Shown piece after piece: positions 32,793 through 41,376 of a DNA stretch of 64,000 nucleotides (positions within the stretch are counted from its first letter, which is position 1; every line of letters starts with the position of its first letter). The DNA lies in assembly GCA_038212215.1 (NCBI GenBank), contig JBBQUT010000002.1, forward strand, positions 186,001-250,000. Reading direction: 5' to 3'. The notes below the pieces were generated by a model, which ran no database searches, had not been told where the DNA came from, and saw nothing but the letters and a program-made list of their open reading frames with translations. The stretch comes from JALZAI01 sp038212215. Lineage in GTDB: Bacteria > Actinomycetota > Actinomycetes > Mycobacteriales > Jatrophihabitantaceae. A program made the position numbers and the translations under genes.

Positions 32793-34385
32793 CTACTTGT
32801 AGAAGTCGGCGAACTGGGTGCGCACGACATTCTTCTGGATCTTGCCGGTCGACGTCTTGGGCAGCTCGTCCACGACGATCACCGCCTTCGGTGACTTGAA
32901 ACCCGCGATCTGGCCCCGGATCGCCGCAGCGAGCTCGTCCTCGTCGAGGGTCATACCCGGCTTGGGGACGACGACTGCGGTGATCGCCTCGCTCCAACGC
33001 TCGTGCGGCAGTCCGACCACGGCAACCTCCGCGATCCGCGGATCGGCTGCATAGACGGCTTTCTCCACCTCGATGGAGGCGACGTTCTCGCCGCCGGTCT
33101 TGATGACGTCCTTGTACCGGTCGTTGAACCAGAGCATGCCGTCCGGATCGAGGCGGGCCGAGTCGCCGGAGTGGAACCAGCCGTGCGCGAATGCTTCCTC
33201 GGTCGCTTGCGGATTCTTCAAATACCCACTGAGCGCTTGAGGACCGCGATAAACGACCTCGCCCTCGGCGCCGCGCGGCAGCAGCGTGCCGTCCGGAGCC
33301 ATGATGGCAATCTGCACATTGACCACCTGCGTGCCCACCGCGCCGGAGTGACTGAGCTGGTGCTCGGGACGGAAGAACGTCGTCACCGGGCTCATCTCGG
33401 TCTGCCCGAATGCCAGGTAGAAATCGCACTGGAAGCTGTCGATGCACGATCGCAGCAGGGCGTCGGGCATCGGCGCCATCGCGTAGGCCGCCGCAGTGAG
33501 CGAGCTGACATCGCGCGAGCCGATCGACGGATGCTCGACGAGCGCGCGCCACATCACAGGAAGCGCGAACACTCGGGTCAGTTTTTCGGTCTCGATCAGG
33601 CCGAGCAGCGCGGCGGGGTCGAAGCCTCGTTGCAGATACATCGTCGCGCCCACCATGATCGCGGGCGTCGCGAAGCCGTTGAGCTGCGCGGTGTGGAACA
33701 GCGGCATCAGCGCGCCGATGCGATCATCGCGGTGCAGACCGGTCTCGGCCGAAACCATCAACGATTCCAAGTAGATCGCGGTGTGGCTGCCGATGACCCC
33801 TTTCGGGAACGACGTCGTGCCGCTCGTGTAGAGGTAGCTGACGGCGTCCCGGTCGTCGACGAATATCTCCGGCGCGATGCAGTCGTCGGACTCGAGTTCG
33901 GCGAATGTGAGGCAATTGCGGTCGACGAGGCCGCATGCCTCGCCGCCGGTACCTGTGGCGACGACGACGTCGAGCACGGACGGGACCTTCTCGACCGCGG
34001 GCTCGACGAGCGGCATCAGTTGAGCCTCGACGACGACGCCTCGTGACCCGGAATGATCGAGCACGTAGGCGATCTCGTCTGCGCGCCAGCCGAGATTCAT
34101 CGGCACGCAGACCACGCCGATCTTCGCGCAGGCGTAGTAGACGGCCAGGAATTCTCCGCTGTTCCCGGACGCGAGCGCGAGCGCGTCGCCGCGGCGATAC
34201 CCCCGCGCCAGCAGGCCGTTAGCGACCCGATTCGCCCACGCGTCCAGCTCGGCGTAAGTCCAGCGACGCGGGCCGTCCACGAGGGCAAGCTTGTCCGGCA
34301 GCCGCCCAGCCGTGCGGGTGAGCGAGTCGCCGACGTTGACGCGGGTGATCAGATTTGTGGCGAGCTGGAGGTCCATGGCCGTCAT
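32793..34385 (-). CDS. Acyl-CoA ligase / AMP-dependent synthetase
   Basis: A 530-residue ANL-superfamily enzyme that adenylates a carboxylic acid and transfers it to CoA. Motifs: SYLYTSGTTSFPKG (A3), YLAFGQTEMSP (A5), GWFHSGDSARLDPDG (A7), DRYKDVIKTGGENVASIEVE (A8) and PKTSTGKIQK with the catalytic lysine (A10). The acid cannot be named; the layout is that of medium- or long-chain fatty acid ligases. Two ATGs, 34385 and 34376, are possible starts. It is divergent from mqnA, 27 bases away. Confidence 0.88.
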   Translation of the reverse strand: MTAMDLQLATNLITRVNVGDSLTRTAGRLPDKLALVDGPRRWTYAELDAWANRVANGLLARGYRRGDALALASGNSGEFLAVYYACAKIGVVCVPMNLGWRADEIAYVLDHSGSRGVVVEAQLMPLVEPAVEKVPSVLDVVVATGTGGEACGLVDRNCLTFAELESDDCIAPEIFVDDRDAVSYLYTSGTTSFPKGVIGSHTAIYLESLMVSAETGLHRDDRIGALMPLFHTAQLNGFATPAIMVGATMYLQRGFDPAALLGLIETEKLTRVFALPVMWRALVEHPSIGSRDVSSLTAAAYAMAPMPDALLRSCIDSFQCDFYLAFGQTEMSPVTTFFRPEHQLSHSGAVGTQVVNVQIAIMAPDGTLLPRGAEGEVVYRGPQALSGYLKNPQATEEAFAHGWFHSGDSARLDPDGMLWFNDRYKDVIKTGGENVASIEVEKAVYAADPRIAEVAVVGLPHERWSEAITAVVVPKPGMTLDEDELAAAIRGQIAGFKSPKAVIVVDELPKTSTGKIQKNVVRTQFADFYK

Positions 34386-34412
34386 TGTGGGGGCTGCGCC
34401 TACCGTGGCGCT

Positions 34413-35252
34413 ATGGCTTCCGGACGGCCGAGGGTCGGTCACATCCAGTTCCTGAACTGTCTGCCGATCTACTGGGGACTCGTCCACTCCGGTGCGCTGC
34501 TCGACGTCGAACTGACCAAGGACACCCCCGATCGCCTTAACGACCTGCTTGTCGCCGGAGATCTGGATATCGGCCCGATCTCGCTCGTTGAGTACCTGCG
34601 CCATCATGACCAACTGCTGCTGCTGCCGGACGTGGCGGTCGGCTCGGACGGTCCGGTGCTGTCGGTAAACCTGGTGAGCCAGCGGCCGGTCACCGAACTG
34701 GACGGGCGTCGAGTGGCTCTCGGGTCCACTTCGCGCACCTCGGCGCTGCTCTCCCGGATGTGGCTGAGCGAGGTGCACGGCGTGCATCCGGACTATTTCG
34801 TCTGCCCGCCAGATTTGACTGCGATGCTGCTCGAGGCCGACGCCGCAGTGCTGATCGGCGATGCGGCGCTGCGCGCGACCTACGAAGCACCTGAGCGCAG
34901 CCTGGTCGTGCACGACCTCGGCCAGATATGGCGCGACTGGACGGGCCTGCCGATGGTGTTCGCGGTGTGGGCAGCACGCCGCGACTACGCCGAGGCCAAT
35001 CCGGGAGTGGTGAAGGACGTCCACGCCGCGTTCGTCCGCAGCCGTGACGAGGCGCTCGGACACGTCGACGAGATCGCCGGACAGGCTGCGCGCTGGGAGG
35101 TCTTCGACGCGGCAACTTTGGCGACCTACTTCCGCACGCTGGACTTCTCACTGGGCCCGCGGCAACTCGACGGTCTCGTCGAGTTCGCGCGGCGTGCGGC
35201 GGCCGTCGGCGCCGTGCCGAGCGGCATAGTGCCGCGGTTCGCGGACGTGTGA
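34413..35252 (+). CDS. mqnA: Chorismate dehydratase
   Basis: First enzyme of the futalosine route, converting chorismate to 3-[(1-carboxyvinyl)oxy]benzoate. The 279-residue product has the periplasmic-binding-protein-like fold of MqnA: VGHIQFLNCLPIYWGL at the N terminus, DIGPISLVEYLRH, LGSTSRTSALLSRMWL, DAAVLIGDAALRA and IWRDWTGLPMVFAVWAAR. The ATG at 34413 begins directly at this sequence. It precedes alr by 27 bases on the same strand. With mqnE at 29056 and the late genes at 17-20 kb it places most of the pathway in this window; mqnB, mqnC and mqnD are not seen. Confidence 0.94.
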   Translation: MASGRPRVGHIQFLNCLPIYWGLVHSGALLDVELTKDTPDRLNDLLVAGDLDIGPISLVEYLRHHDQLLLLPDVAVGSDGPVLSVNLVSQRPVTELDGRRVALGSTSRTSALLSRMWLSEVHGVHPDYFVCPPDLTAMLLEADAAVLIGDAALRATYEAPERSLVVHDLGQIWRDWTGLPMVFAVWAARRDYAEANPGVVKDVHAAFVRSRDEALGHVDEIAGQAARWEVFDAATLATYFRTLDFSLGPRQLDGLVEFARRAAAVGAVPSGIVPRFADV

Positions 35253-35279
35253 GCCGGGCCACCTGACAGACTTGGCGTC

Positions 35280-36380
35280 GTGCTGCGCACCGAGGCTGTT
35301 ATCGACCTGGCGGCGATCCGCCACAATGTCGCAACCCTGCGGGCGGCGTCCTCGGCGCAGGTGATGGCGGTCGTCAAGGCCGATGGCTACGGGCACGGCC
35401 TGCTTCCCTGCGCCCGCGCAGCGCTCGACGGCGGCGCGAGTTGGCTGGGCACGGCGATTATCGGCGAGGCGCTCGCCCTGCGCGCTGCGGGGATCACCGC
35501 GCGCTTGTTGTGCTGGCTCTGGACGCCGGGCGAGGGCGACGCGGTACGTGCCGCAGTGGCTGCTGACATCGATATTTCGGTGAGTAATCAGTGGCAGTTG
35601 GCAGCGGTGTCGGCGGCCGCCGCGGATAGCGATCGTCGAGCGCGCATCCACCTGAAGATTGACACCGGGCTGTCGCGCAATGGCAGCTACCGTCACGACT
35701 GGCCCGAGCTTGTCGTTGCGGCAGCGAAGTCCGACCACGTCGAAGCAGTCGGCGTGTGGAGCCATTTCGCGTACGCCGACGAACCGGGACATCCGACGAT
35801 CGGCAAGCAGATCGACGCCTTCCGTGCTGCGTTGGAAGTCGCTGGCGCGGCAGGCGTGCTCCCCGAAGTACGCCACCTGGCGAACTCCGCGGCCACGCTC
35901 ACGTTGCCCGACGCGCATTTCGATCTCGTCCGTCCGGGCATTGCGGTGTACGGGCTGTCCCCGGTTGCCGACGATTTCGGACTCGTGGCGGCGATGACCC
36001 TGCGCGCCGGAATCGCTTCGGTCAAAAGGGTTGCTGGCGGCGAGGGGGTCTCCTACGGCCACCAGTACACGACCGAGCGCGAGACGACACTCGCGCTCGT
36101 CCCGCTGGGGTACGCCGACGGTGTCCCCCGCAGTGCGAGCAACATCGGCCCGGTCGCGATCAACGGTCGACAGTTCACGATCAGTGGACGGGTGTGCATG
36201 GACCAGTTCGTCGTCGACGTCGGTGATCTGCCTGTGGCAGCAGGCGATGCGGCGATTCTGTGGGGTCCGGGGCACGATGGCGAACCGACTGTACAGCAGT
36301 GGGCGGACGCGCTTGCCACGATTCACTACGAACTGGTGACCCGGGTCGGCCCGCGCGTGGAACGGACCTATGTCGGGTGA
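35280..36380 (+). CDS. alr: Alanine racemase
   Basis: PLP enzyme that makes D-alanine for peptidoglycan. The 366-residue product has the PLP-lysine motif VMAVVKADGYGHG (about residues 28-40), LKIDTGLSRNG, the catalytic tyrosine region GEGVSYGHQYTTE, and RVCMDQFVVDVGD. The GTG at 35280 starts the family sequence. The stop overlaps the next GTG, giving the common actinobacterial chain alr, alpha/beta hydrolase, tsaE. Confidence 0.96.
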   Translation: MLRTEAVIDLAAIRHNVATLRAASSAQVMAVVKADGYGHGLLPCARAALDGGASWLGTAIIGEALALRAAGITARLLCWLWTPGEGDAVRAAVAADIDISVSNQWQLAAVSAAAADSDRRARIHLKIDTGLSRNGSYRHDWPELVVAAAKSDHVEAVGVWSHFAYADEPGHPTIGKQIDAFRAALEVAGAAGVLPEVRHLANSAATLTLPDAHFDLVRPGIAVYGLSPVADDFGLVAAMTLRAGIASVKRVAGGEGVSYGHQYTTERETTLALVPLGYADGVPRSASNIGPVAINGRQFTISGRVCMDQFVVDVGDLPVAAGDAAILWGPGHDGEPTVQQWADALATIHYELVTRVGPRVERTYVG

Positions 36381-37432
36381 GCAGGCGTAACGGAATCATC
36401 GGCAGCGCCGTCGGCCTGGTCGCCGCGGCGGCAGGCGCCGTGCTTTTCGCCGACCACAAGGTGAGCGTGCACCGGCGCGAAGGCGTTGCACAGCAGGATG
36501 ATTTCGCGGCACCCGTCGCGGCACGCGCCGGATTTCTGAACACAGACGACGGCATCGGGCTCTACTACGAGGAGGACGGGCCATTGGACGCACCCGTCAC
36601 CGTCGTGTTCGTTCACGGTTTCTGCCAGAACCACAACGCTTTCCTGTTTCAGCGGCGCGCGCTGATGGAGACATTCGGCGCCCAAGTGCGCGTAGTGAGC
36701 TACGACCAGCGCAGCCACGGCAAGTCGCAGCGCAGCGACGAGCACCACGCAACGATCGACCAACTCGGCGCGGATCTCGGTAAATTGCTGGACATTCGCG
36801 CACCGGAGGGTCCGATTGTGCTGGTCGGGCACTCGATGGGCGGCATGACGGTGATGGCGCTGGCCGACGCGAATCCCGAGCTGTTCGGAACGAGCGGCAG
36901 GGTGGCGGGCGTCGTGCTGATGTCCACGACCACCGGAAAGCTGGCCATTGTCACGCTCGGAGTCCCCGCAGCTTTGGCGAAGATCGGCGGCCCGGCGCTG
37001 CCCCTGCTGCTGCGCGGCGCGCGTCGTGAGGCTGCCCTGATCGAACGTGGCCGCGCCCGCGTCACCGACATCGCGTGGGTGTTCGTGCGACGGTTGGCGT
37101 TCGGTGGCGCGGTCGATCCGGCGCTGGTCGAGTACCTGTCGCGGATGATCGGCGAGACACCGGTGGATGTCATCGCCGACTTCTATACGACCTTGAACAA
37201 TCACGACAAGCTTTCTGCTCTTGGCGTGCTGAAGCAGACGCGGGTCGCCGTGATCTGCGGCGAAAAAGATTTGGTAACGCCGCCTGATCATGCGCGAGAG
37301 ATAGCGGCCCAACTGCCCAACGCCGAGTTGCTGATCGTTGCCGGCACGGGTCACCAGGTGCTCATGGAACGTCCCGATCTCGTCGAGCGACCCCTGCTGC
37401 GAATGGTGCGCGACGTGTTGGCGCTGTCGTGA
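36377..37432 (+). CDS. Alpha/beta hydrolase with N-terminal membrane anchor
   Basis: A 351-residue hydrolase. After a short membrane segment (IIGSAVGLVAAAAGAVLF) comes an alpha/beta-hydrolase core: VVFVHGFCQNHN (oxyanion region), nucleophile elbow GHSMGG with its serine, acid residue in VICGEKDLVTPPDH, and histidine in AGTGHQVLMERP. The family member between alr and tsaE is conserved in actinobacteria, but its substrate is not established. The GTG at 36377 overlaps the alr stop. Its 3' end lies in a 17-bp tandem duplication shared with the tsaE start. Confidence 0.87.
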   Translation: MSRRNGIIGSAVGLVAAAAGAVLFADHKVSVHRREGVAQQDDFAAPVAARAGFLNTDDGIGLYYEEDGPLDAPVTVVFVHGFCQNHNAFLFQRRALMETFGAQVRVVSYDQRSHGKSQRSDEHHATIDQLGADLGKLLDIRAPEGPIVLVGHSMGGMTVMALADANPELFGTSGRVAGVVLMSTTTGKLAIVTLGVPAALAKIGGPALPLLLRGARREAALIERGRARVTDIAWVFVRRLAFGGAVDPALVEYLSRMIGETPVDVIADFYTTLNNHDKLSALGVLKQTRVAVICGEKDLVTPPDHAREIAAQLPNAELLIVAGTGHQVLMERPDLVERPLLRMVRDVLALS

Positions 37433-37452
37433 TGATGGCGCTGTCGTGATGC
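37419..37452 (+). repeat. 17-bp tandem duplication at the hydrolase/tsaE junction
   Basis: Units 37419-37435 and 37436-37452 agree at 16 of 17 bases (TGGCGCTGTCGTGATGM). Each unit carries the hydrolase stop and a GTG/ATG start. The duplication moved tsaE about 17 bases away from the stop and left a second start and stop in between. Confidence 0.85.
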
Positions 37453-37976
37453 GGCTGCCGCCCGGCGGGTTGGGTGGTCCGCGCGTCCCTTCGGGGCCCG
37501 CGCTGCAGGCCGCTGTCCTGGGTGCGCCGGTCGTCACGTTGCCGACCGCTGCGGACACCCATGCGTTCGGGGTGAGGTTGGCGTCGGTGCTGCGCGCTGG
37601 TGATCTCATCGTCCTCGTCGGACCGCTCGGCGCCGGCAAGACCGCCCTGGTGCAAGGGATCGGCGCCGGCCTCGGGGTGCGCGGCGCCGTAGTGTCGCCG
37701 ACGTTCGTGATCGCCCGGGTGCACGCCGGGCCGGTGCCGCTGGTGCACGTCGACGCCTACCGGCTCTCTTCGCTGGACGAGGTCGACGACCTGGATCTCG
37801 ACGTGTCCGTCGCCGATGCGGTCACCGCAGTGGAGTGGGGCACCGGGCTCGTCGAGCAACTCTCGGACGCGCGGCTGGAGATCATCCTCGATCGTGCCGA
37901 GGACTCGGAGCAGCGCACCGCCACGTTGGTCGCGCTCGGCGGCGACTGGGTTGCACGGATCGCCTCGCTCGGCTGA
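37449..37976 (+). CDS. tsaE: tRNA t6A synthesis ATPase TsaE
   Basis: ATPase partner of TsaB/TsaD in making threonylcarbamoyl adenosine (t6A37) of tRNA. The 175-residue product has the Walker A motif GPLGAGKTALVQGI, then VVSPTFVIARVH, VHVDAYRLSS and AVEWGTG, all typical. An extra N-terminal stretch of about 30 residues comes before the core. The ATG at 37449 and an adjacent GTG lie in the second unit of a tandem duplication. The partners tsaB, rimI and tsaD are 5.9 kb downstream, beyond an accessory block, instead of immediately following. Confidence 0.93.
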   Translation: MRLPPGGLGGPRVPSGPALQAAVLGAPVVTLPTAADTHAFGVRLASVLRAGDLIVLVGPLGAGKTALVQGIGAGLGVRGAVVSPTFVIARVHAGPVPLVHVDAYRLSSLDEVDDLDLDVSVADAVTAVEWGTGLVEQLSDARLEIILDRAEDSEQRTATLVALGGDWVARIASLG

Positions 37977-38496
37977 GCGTTCACCGGACGGCGGTGGGCA
38001 TCAGATTTGTAGGAGGCAACGTGCGTGGTCTCGTCGGCGGCGCCGTTCCTTGATCAGCTGTGGATTGGGGTCGAGAGTCGCCTCCTGTGTCCAGCCATAT
38101 CTAAGCCGCCACCGGGACGCGGGCGATCACCCGGACCGCTCAGTACCGCCATGACTAGGGACCGTGGTTGACGATCCCCGGCACTGTCCGCGTAGCAACA
38201 CGATTGTGATCACGCCCCTGCACCAGGCCCACGGCGTTCGCGTCCCCAACCCCGGACTGCACTGGCCCGGCTCTCCGGTCCGGTTGGCAAGCGGCCCCAA
38301 TTGATGCGGGGCGGACCATCGGCGTCGCAGCCGGACAACACCGCTCCAGCCCCTGACTGCTCGACCGGGCTCGGTCGGTTCGTGGACGACGTCAGCTTTG
38401 ATGCCGCGTGCAGTGAGGGCGTGCATCCGAGGCGCCTGGCAGCGCGTGCGGTCTCGCGGCCGATAGCTCTCGGGCGTACGCGACGGCGTTTTTGCT
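37977..38496. other. Intergenic region after tsaE, no supported gene
   Basis: About 520 bases between tsaE and the DUF222 leader. Base composition is less skewed than in the neighbouring genes, and the open frames present have no family match or good start. It may contain debris left at the insertion junction, but no transposase motif or terminal repeat was recognised. Confidence 0.5.
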
Positions 38497-38641
38497 CGGC
38501 AGAGTTGTCGGTTGGTCCTCGTAAGATTGTCGTTGGCGGGTCGCTGCTTCGTGTCGACCTTAGCCGGGTTCTACACAAGAGCACTGATATTGCTCGGGAT
38601 TCGTCTTGTAGCGACGACGGCAGTGCGGTAGAATCGAATAC
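38497..38641 (+). promoter_or_regulatory. Conserved leader and promoter of DUF222/HNH copy 2
   Basis: About 145 bases almost identical to the leader of copy 1 at 8043-8188. TTGTAG (38606-38611), a 17-base spacer and TAGAAT (38629-38634) lie seven bases before the ATG at 38642. Keeping both boxes and their spacing in two decayed copies suggests the promoter travels with the gene. Confidence 0.7.
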
Positions 38642-39202
38642 ATGGTTGGGACGGTGGTGGACTCGCTGACTCCCACCGTGTTCTCCTCGACGGCCGGGGC
38701 GGAGCGGGCCGCCGCGTACGCCCGGTTGCACGCCGCGCTGGATGACCTGGACGGTTTAGCGATGGATCCGTGCAGCGATGAGGAGGTGCTGGCTGACTGG
38801 CGTGAACGGGAGCGGCTGCGCTGCCGGTTGGCGGCGGGTGAGCACGCGATCATCACCCAGGTCGAGTGCCGCTCACTGCCGTACCGGCACGGTGCCCGCT
38901 CGGCGGCGGTGTTCGCGAGCCAGCTGTTACGGATCAGTCCCGGTGAGGCGCATGCCCGGGTGCGGGCGGCGGCAGCGTTGGGTCCGCGGCGCACCGTCAC
39001 CGGGCTGGTGGTGGCGCCGCTGTTCGCGGCGGTCGCCGCCGCGCACGGCACCCTGCTCTGCGGACACCACCACCGCACCTTCCAACAACACGACTGGCAC
39101 TGCATCATGACCAACCGCCGACCGTACTGGATCCCGCCAGCGTGGATCGACCCAGGATCGACCCGTCACGCACCCCACGGCTCAACACCCGACACCGATA
39201 AA
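38642..39202 (+). pseudogene. Decayed DUF222/HNH gene (13E12-like), copy 2, internal deletion
   Basis: The N-terminal ~130 residues follow copy 1 closely (RLHAALDDLDGLAMDPCSDE, HAIITQVECRSLPY). At about base 39045 the DUF222 part stops at LFAAVAAA and joins in frame to HGTLLCGHHHR, the last part of the HNH motif, so the DUF222 middle and the first half of the nuclease site are gone. An 11-bp duplication at about 39150 then shifts the frame, and translation runs on to 39451 through unrelated sequence. Similarity to copy 1 ends at CGATAA (39202). No active nuclease can result. The two copies carry different deletions and lie in opposite orientations. Confidence 0.85.
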
Positions 39203-39405
39203 CTGCCGATCAATTGGCCGCAGCCGTGCCCATACTCGGGCGTCGACTCATCAAGTATGCGTGAGCACCCACCCTTAGATCAGAAACGCGCTATTCGATC
39301 CCGGCGAAGTGAGTCGGGTACCTACCTCCGTGTCGCGCAGCCGTCCGATGCGGTCGCGGATGACGTCGCGCGCTTTTTGTCAGAGGTCGATGGCACGCTA
39401 TCGGC

Positions 39406-40002
39406 ATGCCTGCCACCGTGCGACCGGTCCGTGACGAGCGCGACGCGCTGACGGCCTTTCTCGCTCAGCAACGCCTTGTGCTCCGAACGGCGGCGCACGG
39501 CTTGAGTGAGCAGCAGGCCCGGGACACGCCGACGCCGAGCGCGCTGAGTGTCGGCGGCCTGATCAAGCACATTGCGCTCGTCGAGCGGCAGTGGCAGAGC
39601 TACATCTTGCAGCAAGCGCTCGACACCGAGATCGGCTATGCGAGGTACATGGCGTCGTTCTCGCTGACGCCAGCTGAGACGTTGGGTGGACTGCTCGAGG
39701 ACTACGCGCTCGCGGCGGCCGAAACGGACGAGTTGGTGGTGTCGATCGCCGATCTCGATCAACCCGTGCCGGTTCCCCGAGGCGCGCCGTGGTTCCCGCA
39801 GGACGTCGAGGCGTGGTCGGTGCGCTGGGTGCTGTTGCATCTGATCCAAGAGACCGCACGCCATGCCGGGCACGCCGACATCGTTCGCGAGGCGCTGGAC
39901 GCAGCAACCGGCATCGCGCTCATGGCTGCGGCCGAAGGGTGGCCCGAGACCCCGTGGGTGCAACCTTGGCAGTCCCGGCCGGGTGACTATGCCGCAGGCT
40001 AA
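39406..40002 (+). CDS. DinB-family protein
   Basis: A 198-residue four-helix-bundle protein of the DinB/DUF664 group. Histidines in the expected metal positions appear at LIKHIALVERQWQSYIL (about residue 51), and in VRWVLLHLIQETARHAGHADIVRE (about 152-167), the H-x-x-E and RHxGH motif of the family. In actinobacteria such proteins are often mycothiol- or bacillithiol-dependent transferases; its substrate is not known. The ATG at 39406 lies inside the run-on frame of the upstream pseudogene. It converges with the next gene with a four-base overlap. Confidence 0.85.
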   Translation: MPATVRPVRDERDALTAFLAQQRLVLRTAAHGLSEQQARDTPTPSALSVGGLIKHIALVERQWQSYILQQALDTEIGYARYMASFSLTPAETLGGLLEDYALAAAETDELVVSIADLDQPVPVPRGAPWFPQDVEAWSVRWVLLHLIQETARHAGHADIVREALDAATGIALMAAAEGWPETPWVQPWQSRPGDYAAG

Positions 40003-40328
40003 GCACGCAACGAGTCGACGAAGCCGAGCGCCTCGCGAGCGAGGTCCGCCCAGCTCCGGTCGGACGCCGGATCAAGGCTGAGCCACTCCTTCATCGCGAC
40101 ACCCTTGTTCGCGTCGAAGTGCACACCCTGACCTAGGTCCACAAGGGCGCTCACGCGCTCGCGGGGCAGTTTCAGCACCAGTCGGTCGCGCACCAGCATC
40201 GCGAAGATGCTGCCGTGCACCCGCAATGCCGACCTCCCGAACCCGCGGCCGCCGGTGGGCGGGGTAACGCCCTCAATGCCGATCAATGTGTTGACCAGTG
40301 CCTCGAATCGGTCCTGCGGGCTATGCAT
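39999..40328 (-). CDS. TfoX N-terminal-like / YjbR-like small protein
   Basis: A 109-residue single-domain protein. GRGFGRSALRVHGSIFAMLV, LVLKLPRERVSALVDLGQG and KGVAMKEWLSLDP follow the pattern of TfoX N-terminal-like proteins, an alpha/beta domain of unclear role outside competence regulation. The ATG at 40328 is the only good start. The stop overlaps that of the convergent DinB gene. Confidence 0.78.
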   Translation of the reverse strand: MHSPQDRFEALVNTLIGIEGVTPPTGGRGFGRSALRVHGSIFAMLVRDRLVLKLPRERVSALVDLGQGVHFDANKGVAMKEWLSLDPASDRSWADLAREALGFVDSLRA

Positions 40329-40386
40329 GTGGCGACCGTAGCCACATCGGCTGACAACGGCTGCCTAGGCGATAGCGTCCCGGTCC

Positions 40387-40920
40387 ATGGTGCGACCAGC
40401 GGTTCCCCACGATGTCCCGACGATTCTGGAGCTGATTCACGAACTCGCTCGCTACGAAGGCGAACCGGCCGCGGTCGAGGCGAGCGCCGACGACCTGGCC
40501 ACCGCGCTCTTCAGCGACGCCCCGCAGGTCTTCGCACATGTGGCGACGCTGAACGGCCGGGTGGTCGGCGCTGCCGTGTGGTTCGTGACCTTTTCGACGT
40601 GGACGGGGCGGCACGGTATCCATCTGGTCGATCTGATCGTCGATCCGCGTGCGCGCGGCGGCGGGCATGGCCGCGACCTGCTTCGAGAACTGGCCCGGAT
40701 TTGCGTCGAGCGGGGGTACCGGCGCCTGGACTGGGAGGTCATGGACGCGCTAGAGCACGGCGCCGGCGATCGGGGACCGTTAGAGCTTCTACCGACGGCA
40801 GGGTGGCACACCGCGAGACGGGTGGACGCCGTGGCGGCTCGACGGTCTGGCCCTTGTGCGCGCGGCCCGAGACAGCGCGGCCCGAGACAGCGCGGCCGGA
40901 GACAGCGCGGCCGGAGATAG
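40387..40920 (+). pseudogene. GNAT acetyltransferase with frameshifted C terminus
   Basis: Residues 1-118 are a normal GNAT domain (VRPAVPHDVPTILELIHELA, AVWFVTFSTWTGRHGIHLVD, the acetyl-CoA loop DPRARGGGHGRDLLREL, YRRLDWEVMD). After that the expected PAI-FY motif and DGW ending are found in the +1 frame (APAI, SFYRRQGGTPRDGW, PWRLDGLALV), interrupted by two stop codons, while the open frame continues as an Arg/Gln/Gly repeat tail. The acceptor half is therefore lost or replaced. The tail is encoded by 15-bp tandem repeats at 40861-40930. A shortened protein could still be made, but probably not an active enzyme. Confidence 0.75.
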
Positions 40921-40930
40921 CGCGGCCGAC
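40861..40930 (+). repeat. 15-bp tandem repeat at the 3' end of the acetyltransferase gene
   Basis: Four full units begin at 40861, 40876, 40891 and 40906, followed by ten bases of a fifth. The unit is CGCGGCCCGAGACAG, with C-to-G and C-to-T changes in later units. In the open frame it encodes RGPRQ/RGRRQ; in the +1 frame AARDS/AAGDS. Confidence 0.92.
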
Positions 40931-41088
40931 CCGGCACATCCGGATGCGTGAGCTGTACCGATTGGGTTGGCGGTCCGATGGCCGGATTCCGGCAATCGGG
41001 GTGACCCTGGGACGGGCTGCGAGTGCATTGCGTAGCGGGCGCCACAGCCGGTGCGCCGCAGCGGGCGCGCCGCATCCGGCGCGCCGAG

Positions 41089-41376
41089 TCACTCCTCGAT
41101 GGCGTGGCTTGGGGCAGCGTGCTCACGTGGCACCCCAACGCCGCGACGCACTGCCAGCATGGTCAAGCTGGCCTGCACCTGCGCCGGCGTCGTCCGACGG
41201 CGAACCTCCAGCGGCAGCCGTCCCCACACGTCGTCGACGATCTCGGCGACGGTAGCCGACTCGATGGTCTCGCCGCGCTCGGTGACGTCACGATCGTGGC
41301 GCCTCAGCGCGTCGTCGATCCACCCCCGCAGCTCGCGCCGGTCCACGACCGGCTCACCGTCCGCCGGCGAGCTCAC
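41089..41376 (-). CDS. Small hypothetical protein
   Basis: A 95-residue, mainly helical, charged protein (RRELRGWIDDALRRHDRDVT, SATVAEIVDDVWGRLPLEVR) with no membrane segment and no family recognised. The GTG at 41376 overlaps the end of the aldo/keto reductase gene by 23 bases, so it may be co-translated. Start and function are uncertain. Confidence 0.5.
   Translation of the reverse strand: MSSPADGEPVVDRRELRGWIDDALRRHDRDVTERGETIESATVAEIVDDVWGRLPLEVRRRTTPAQVQASLTMLAVRRGVGVPREHAAPSHAIEE

Noticed and set aside
38127..38426. 99-codon minus-strand frame between tsaE and DUF222 copy 2
   Set aside because: No ribosome binding site, no family match and unusual codon use; it may be debris from an older element.
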